Assembly: GCA_964035015.1 (NCBI GenBank)
Contig: OZ036011.1
Location: 8,035,482 to 8,099,481 of the forward strand
Direction: 5' to 3'
Length of the DNA stretch: 64,000 bases
Source: Corallium rubrum
Lineage: Eukaryota; Cnidaria; Anthozoa; Scleralcyonacea; Coralliidae
Within the stretch, counting starts at the first letter, position 1; every line of letters starts with the position of its first letter. Under the pieces are notes generated by a model. It did not search any database and was not told the DNA's origin. It saw only the letters and a list, made by a program, of their open reading frames with translations. Below are positions 59,642 through 64,000 of the stretch, one piece after another. The translations under genes and the position numbers were made by a program.

Positions 59642-62600
59642 ATGGCGACTTGCAACGTTGTTAACGTGCTTTGTCCGAATGGTCGTCGACAGAAGGTGAA
59701 GTTATCACCGCACATGACTTTGCTTCAGGTGAAAATATAAAGGATACTTTTTTGTACGATTTTGACCAATTTATTATTATATTTTACCGCTAAATTATAT
59801 CAAAATACTGCATTTTCTTTGTAGCTGATACAGGAAGTGTGTAAAAAGCAAAGTCTAAATCCAAATAATTGCAGAATTAGGTAAGAGAAGGGTGTGTAAA
59901 AAGGATAATTAGGTTTATTAAATAAAAGTATCCTACTATACTTGTGTTTCAACTTGTTTTTTTGTACAACTTTGGAATACTTGGCCATCTATGTATGGTA
60001 GCTACTGTACTGTACTGTACTGCACTGCACTGCACTGCACTGCACTGTACTGTAAGTGTACTGTACTGTACTGTAAGTGTACTGTACTGCAAGTGTACTG
60101 CACTGTACTGTACTGTACTGTACTGTACTGCACTGTACTGCACTGTAAGTGTACTGCACTGCACTGTACTGTACTGCACTGTACTGTACTGTAAGTGTAC
60201 TGCACTGTAAGTGTACTGCACTGCACTGCACTGCACTGCACTGTACTGTACTGTACTGTACTGTACTGTACTGTACTGTACTGTACTGTACTGTACTGTA
60301 AGTGTAAATGTAAGTATACTGTACTTACTGTACTGTACTATACTGTACTGTACTGTACTGTACTGTGCATTATAGATGTTTATACAGTACAGTAGTTTGT
60401 GCTGTAGTCTATAGTATATTAGGATAGATGGAGTGATTGTGAGTTAGTGGGTCAGTTTAGCACATATAAAGCTAGCCCATAAACTTGGTAGTTGCTCACA
60501 TTTATTAGCTATGTAGATATGTGGTAGATTAACTATGAAGCATAGTTATTTATAGCCATGTGCAGTAGCTGCGTAGCTCAGTAGCCCTGTAGTAAGTAGC
60601 AAATTATAGCCAGTATCTATGGAAACAGTATCCTTGTAGCCAGTAGTCATAGTTACCATGCAGCCAGTGTTTATGATTCTATGTAGCCATTTAACCAGTA
60701 TTTATTTAGTCACATAGCCAGTTGCCACATAGCTGGTATATGGCCAGTAGCCATATAGCTAGCATAGCCATATGGCCAGTAGCTACACAGCCAGTAACCA
60801 TATAGCTAGTAGTCATATACAGTGATGGCTCCTGCTTGATCTGGTAGGGGGGGGGGAGGGTGCTGAGCAAGTGAAGTGAGATCAGGCCTGCTGCATGGGG
60901 CATGACCGAGGCAGGGTGGAGCACCACTGAGGGAGCTATGGCAGGGGTCTGGGGACACAGCCCCCAGCAGGGTCCAGGGTGCAGGGGCTGAGCTGGTGGT
61001 GGGGCTAGAGGGTAGGGGGGTGAAGCCCACCCGAAAAAATTTTTTTATCCCTATTAATACCTATGAATCATATGATGGCTAATATATGAATCATATATCT
61101 ATGAATCATATGATAGCATGCAGTTTATATGGACATTGAATGAATGTGTCCTTTAATACTTGGATTTTACAAGACAATTGGCACTCCCCTTGCACCTCCC
61201 TTGGCCAAGGCCAGGGGGTGTGCACCCCCCTTGGCCAAGGGGGTGTGCACCCCCCTTGGCCAAGGCCAGGGGGTGTGTGCACCCCCCTGTAAATCCATCA
61301 CTGGTCATATATAACCAATATCAAGGTAGCTGTTAGTGATAGGTAGTAACAAGTAGTTGTGATTCAGTCACCTATATGTGTTCTGACCAGTGGACCATTT
61401 TCACAGAATTTTATTGGGGTTTTTCTGCTATTTTTCTGGTTAGACATCAAAGGAAAATCTTGGACAGCTCTCTGACTGTTCGTTTTGCTAACTTCCCGAA
61501 TAATGCACATCTTGAATTAATTGAGTCAGCTGAGGAACACATACATACAGGTGAATGAATATCTAGCATGGTACTTTTCCAGAAATCTCATTATTATAAT
61601 CAGAACTATATTATAATTAGCCTATTAAAATTAGATTTTAAATTTTCTTTTAAATCTTGTATAGCCAAGAAGTGCATCGTTGCCTTACAACTGGAAAGTG
61701 GAGATCGACTTGTTCGTGAATTTAATTCTGATGACTCTCTATTTAAGATACTGGAGCACTGGAAATCTCAATCAGCAAGGTGATAAAATGGTTCAGCTAG
61801 ATTGCAGGGTCTTGTCATTAGGTTGTAAATTGGTTGATGTTGGTTTTTGTTAATTTTGTGTTAATCTGATATTATTTTAGGATATCATTTGATGATAATT
61901 CAGATGGAATTGTATGTATTTATGCCAGTCAAGAGGTAATTGCATTATACCTGTGACAAGATTTACATTGGTTAAGTTGATCATAATTATGGCAGTTGCA
62001 GGGTTCCCATTATGATTTTGATCTGCCATCATATATATCATATATGCCCAGTTGTATAGCATGACCATTCTGGGGGGGAGGGTGTACCTCTATTGCACTT
62101 CCTCAATTACCGACCAACTCATTTTTATGACCAATTTACCAACCAATTTCCTATCAATTTACCAACAAATCACGTTTTTCTCCACAAAATCTCTGTTTTA
62201 CCAACAAGTTTTCCAAAAAGTGGGGGAGGTATCACCCCCCCTACACCCCCCCCCCCTCCCCCTGCACGCTATGCCCCTGTATATGCCAATGTTTGAAGAA
62301 TGCTATTCAAGGACTCAGTGACATATGAGTGTATACTCATTGATACTGTTAAACTAAGGCAACTAGGTTGAATGGATTAGTTGTTGTTTTTTTTGTACAG
62401 ATCAGAGGACTGGAAAAACTGAAGTCAACTACTTTGTCTATGATTGGATTAAATGGAGGAAGGGGAGTGATAAGGTTTGTGGCTATATGGGTGACATTAA
62501 CTGCCATACCTTTAGTTTGGGTGGTTTTACACTGTAGGTGCCATCAATGTATTGCTCTGTTTTGTTTTGTTTTTAAATTTTTAGACTTATTCAACCATCT

Positions 62601-64000
62601 TTAACTGGGCCTGAAAAGGATGAAAGTGACGTGATGGAAGGTTGGTAGAGTGAGTGTTCTATTCTGTCCTGTTTGTTGTAGACTTCTATGTAATGTATTG
62701 AACAGATGTAAACTGCAGATTGAGAAGTACTTCAGAAGTATGGTACAGTACAGTGATAGTACAGTACAGTGGACTGTGGTGGTACAGTACAGTACAGTAC
62801 AGTACAGTACAGTACAGTACAGTACAGTACAGTACAGTACAGTACAGTACAGTACAGCAGTACAGTGCAGTGCAGTGCAGTACAGTACAGTACAGTACAG
62901 TACAGTACAGTACAGTACAGTACAGTACAGTACAGTACAGTACAGTACAGTACAGTACAGTACAGTACAGTACAGTACAGTACAGTACAGTACAGTACAG
63001 TACAGTACAGTACAGTACAGTACAGTACAGTACAGTACAGCAGTACAGTGCAGTGCAGTGCAGTGCAGTACAGTGCAGTACAGTACAGTACAGTACAGTA
63101 CAGTACAGTACAGTACAGTACAGTACAGTACAGTACAGTACAGTACAGTACAGTACAGTACAGTACAGTACAGTACAGTACAGTACAGTACAGTACAGTA
63201 CAGTACAGTACAGTACAGTACAGTACAGTATAGTATAGAACAGTATGGTGTGGTATGGTATGGTATGGTATGGTATGGTATGGTATGGTATGGTATGGTA
63301 TGGTACAGTACAGTACAGCAATACAGTGCAGTGCAGTACAGTACAGTACAGTACAGTACAGTACAGTACAGTACAGTACAGTACAGTACAGTACAGTATA
63401 GAACAGTGTGGTGTAGTGTGGTATGATATGGTATGGTACAGTATCTATTGTTGTATTTTTATCACTTATATTTAAAATGCTGTTCTTGAATAAACTTTTT
63501 AAAAATATAACTACCTGTACAACTTATCTCAATTTTAGGAGTGAGTGAAAAAGCCACTTCTCAGAACGACAAGACGGAAACAACAACTACTCCATCAGTT
63601 CCTACCAAATTATCAGCAGAGGAAATGGATGTGGCCTCCCGTAGCGCAAGCAGTGTGTCAATGTCCAGTCAAGGTAGTGAGGATGACAGCATGCAATGCG
63701 TTGACACTGTGTTACAACCCATGCCACATTCCGAGAAGTCAAACTTACCTAACCAATCAGACAGCGAGACTTTGAGTAGGTCACACAAGACCAGAAAGGA
63801 TGGGAAAGGAGCGAAAGGACAGGACTTGTCCAGTGCAATGGATATTGAACAGGAGGGCAATGTGGTTGAACCAGGTGGGGGAGTGGATAAAGAGTCAGCC
63901 ACCTTTTCTCCTGGTGCCAGTACTTCCAGGTCAGCCGTAACAGTGGAGGTGTTCAGTGGAGTTGGACGAACGTTGGGTGGAACAGGTATCCCGAGGCCTT
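59642..64000 (+). CDS. ASPSCR1: ASPSCR1 / TUG homologue, UBX-domain tether (partial, 8 exons)
   Basis: Exons are 59642-59728, 59825-59880, 61444-61550, 61665-61779, 61881-61935, 62401-62474, 62585-62640 and 63539 to the window edge. Together they give 337 codons with conserved phases and GT-AG introns. The start MATCNVVNVLCPNGRRQKVK (ATG 59642) opens the TUG-type ubiquitin-like domain, residues 5 to about 80, including LTVRFANFPNNAHLELIES, a family signature. A second ubiquitin-like region follows (about 87-165, IVALQLESGDRLVREF ... KSTTLSMIGLNGGRGVIRLI). A Ser/Thr/Glu-rich linker follows. The last visible segment, VEVFSGVGRTLGG, corresponds to the conserved PFxGxGxxLGG block. The C-terminal UBX domain lies beyond the window. 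In mammals the protein binds p97/VCP and retains GLUT4 vesicles; that role here is by homology only. Confidence 0.93.
60002..60370. repeat. (TACTG)n microsatellite, ASPSCR1 intron 2
   Basis: Pentanucleotide array of TACTG with frequent CACTG and AAGTG variants, about 70 units. Its reverse complement, CAGTA, forms the array in intron 7 (62744-63440). Apparent Cys-Thr-Val/Tyr frames are artefacts. Confidence 0.97.
60820..61303. mobile_element. hAT MITE with perfect 8-bp duplication
   Basis: Ends CAGTGATGG and CCATCACTG flanked by GTCATATA at 60812-60819 and 61304-61311. G/C-rich interior shared with 22040-22812. It lies in ASPSCR1 intron 2. Confidence 0.9.
62744..63440. repeat. (CAGTA)n microsatellite, ASPSCR1 intron 7
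   Basis: Nearly 700 bp of CAGTA repeats with scattered CAGTG and CAGCAGTA variants and a TGGTA sub-block at 63246-63305. The long Tyr-Ser-Thr-Val-Gln and Leu-Tyr-Cys-Thr-Val frames are repeat artefacts. Confidence 0.97.

Noticed and set aside
59944-60395. Cys-Thr-Val/Tyr-rich frames on both strands
   Set aside because: Products of the TACTG array in ASPSCR1 intron 2, with no non-repeat coding sequence.
62650-63426. 258-codon Tyr-Ser-Thr-Val-Gln open frame and its antisense partners
   Set aside because: Created by the CAGTA microsatellite in ASPSCR1 intron 7. A 5-base period with no in-frame stop keeps all frames open.

Overview
This is a eukaryotic window, most likely from an anthozoan cnidarian (a stony coral or relative). 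The genes are split by introns with GT-AG signals. The conserved proteins (Axin, BAP18, ASPSCR1/TUG) are animal-specific in this combination. The non-coding DNA is AT-rich and packed with short inverted-repeat transposons, minisatellites and microsatellites, including short repeat families I associate from memory with coral genomes. The taxon is an inference; no search was run. There are no operons, CRISPR arrays or phage genes.

Four protein-coding genes can be built exon by exon with reading frame conserved across every junction. (1) BAP18 (C17orf49), plus strand, 4003-16658, six exons, 189 aa, a SANT-domain chromatin-complex subunit. (2) Axin, minus strand, 37984-24421, seven exons, 756 aa, the Wnt destruction-complex scaffold, with RGS, GSK3-binding helix and DIX domains; its last exon lies 4.9 kb beyond the previous one. 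(3) An unnamed eight-exon, 1628-aa gene on the minus strand, 55116-48093, with zinc-binding clusters, NHL repeats and a SAP-like segment. (4) ASPSCR1/TUG, plus strand, from 59642 and running off the right edge, with eight exons (337 codons) visible.

The most striking object is the DNA around gene 3. It is bounded by perfect 15-bp terminal inverted repeats and a perfect 6-bp target duplication (47863-55587), and it has landed inside a tRNA-derived SINE. It therefore looks like a 7.7-kb cut-and-paste transposon whose only gene is intact. Its product carries motifs reminiscent of a P/THAP9-type RNase H-like transposase, with an NHL propeller and SAP helix placed between the putative second and third catalytic regions.

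Layout: 1-4000 is repeat-rich intergenic DNA with foldback elements. 4000-16.7 kb is BAP18, whose introns hold Harbinger-like, hAT-like and composite elements, including a nested hAT with a ZNF862-like relic. 16.7-24.4 kb is intergenic, with a 15-bp minisatellite, paired MITEs with 7-bp duplications, a 5S-derived SINE, a mariner-like MITE, a MULE-like MITE and a large foldback. 24.4-38 kb is Axin. 38-47.8 kb is intergenic with foldbacks and a hAT MITE. 47.9-55.6 kb is the NHL transposon. 55.6-59.6 kb holds a MULE-like element, a composite hAT and a MULE-like MITE next to the ASPSCR1 start. 59.6-64 kb is ASPSCR1, with complementary pentanucleotide arrays in introns 2 and 7.

The three host genes are housekeeping or signalling genes and show no sign of working as one pathway.
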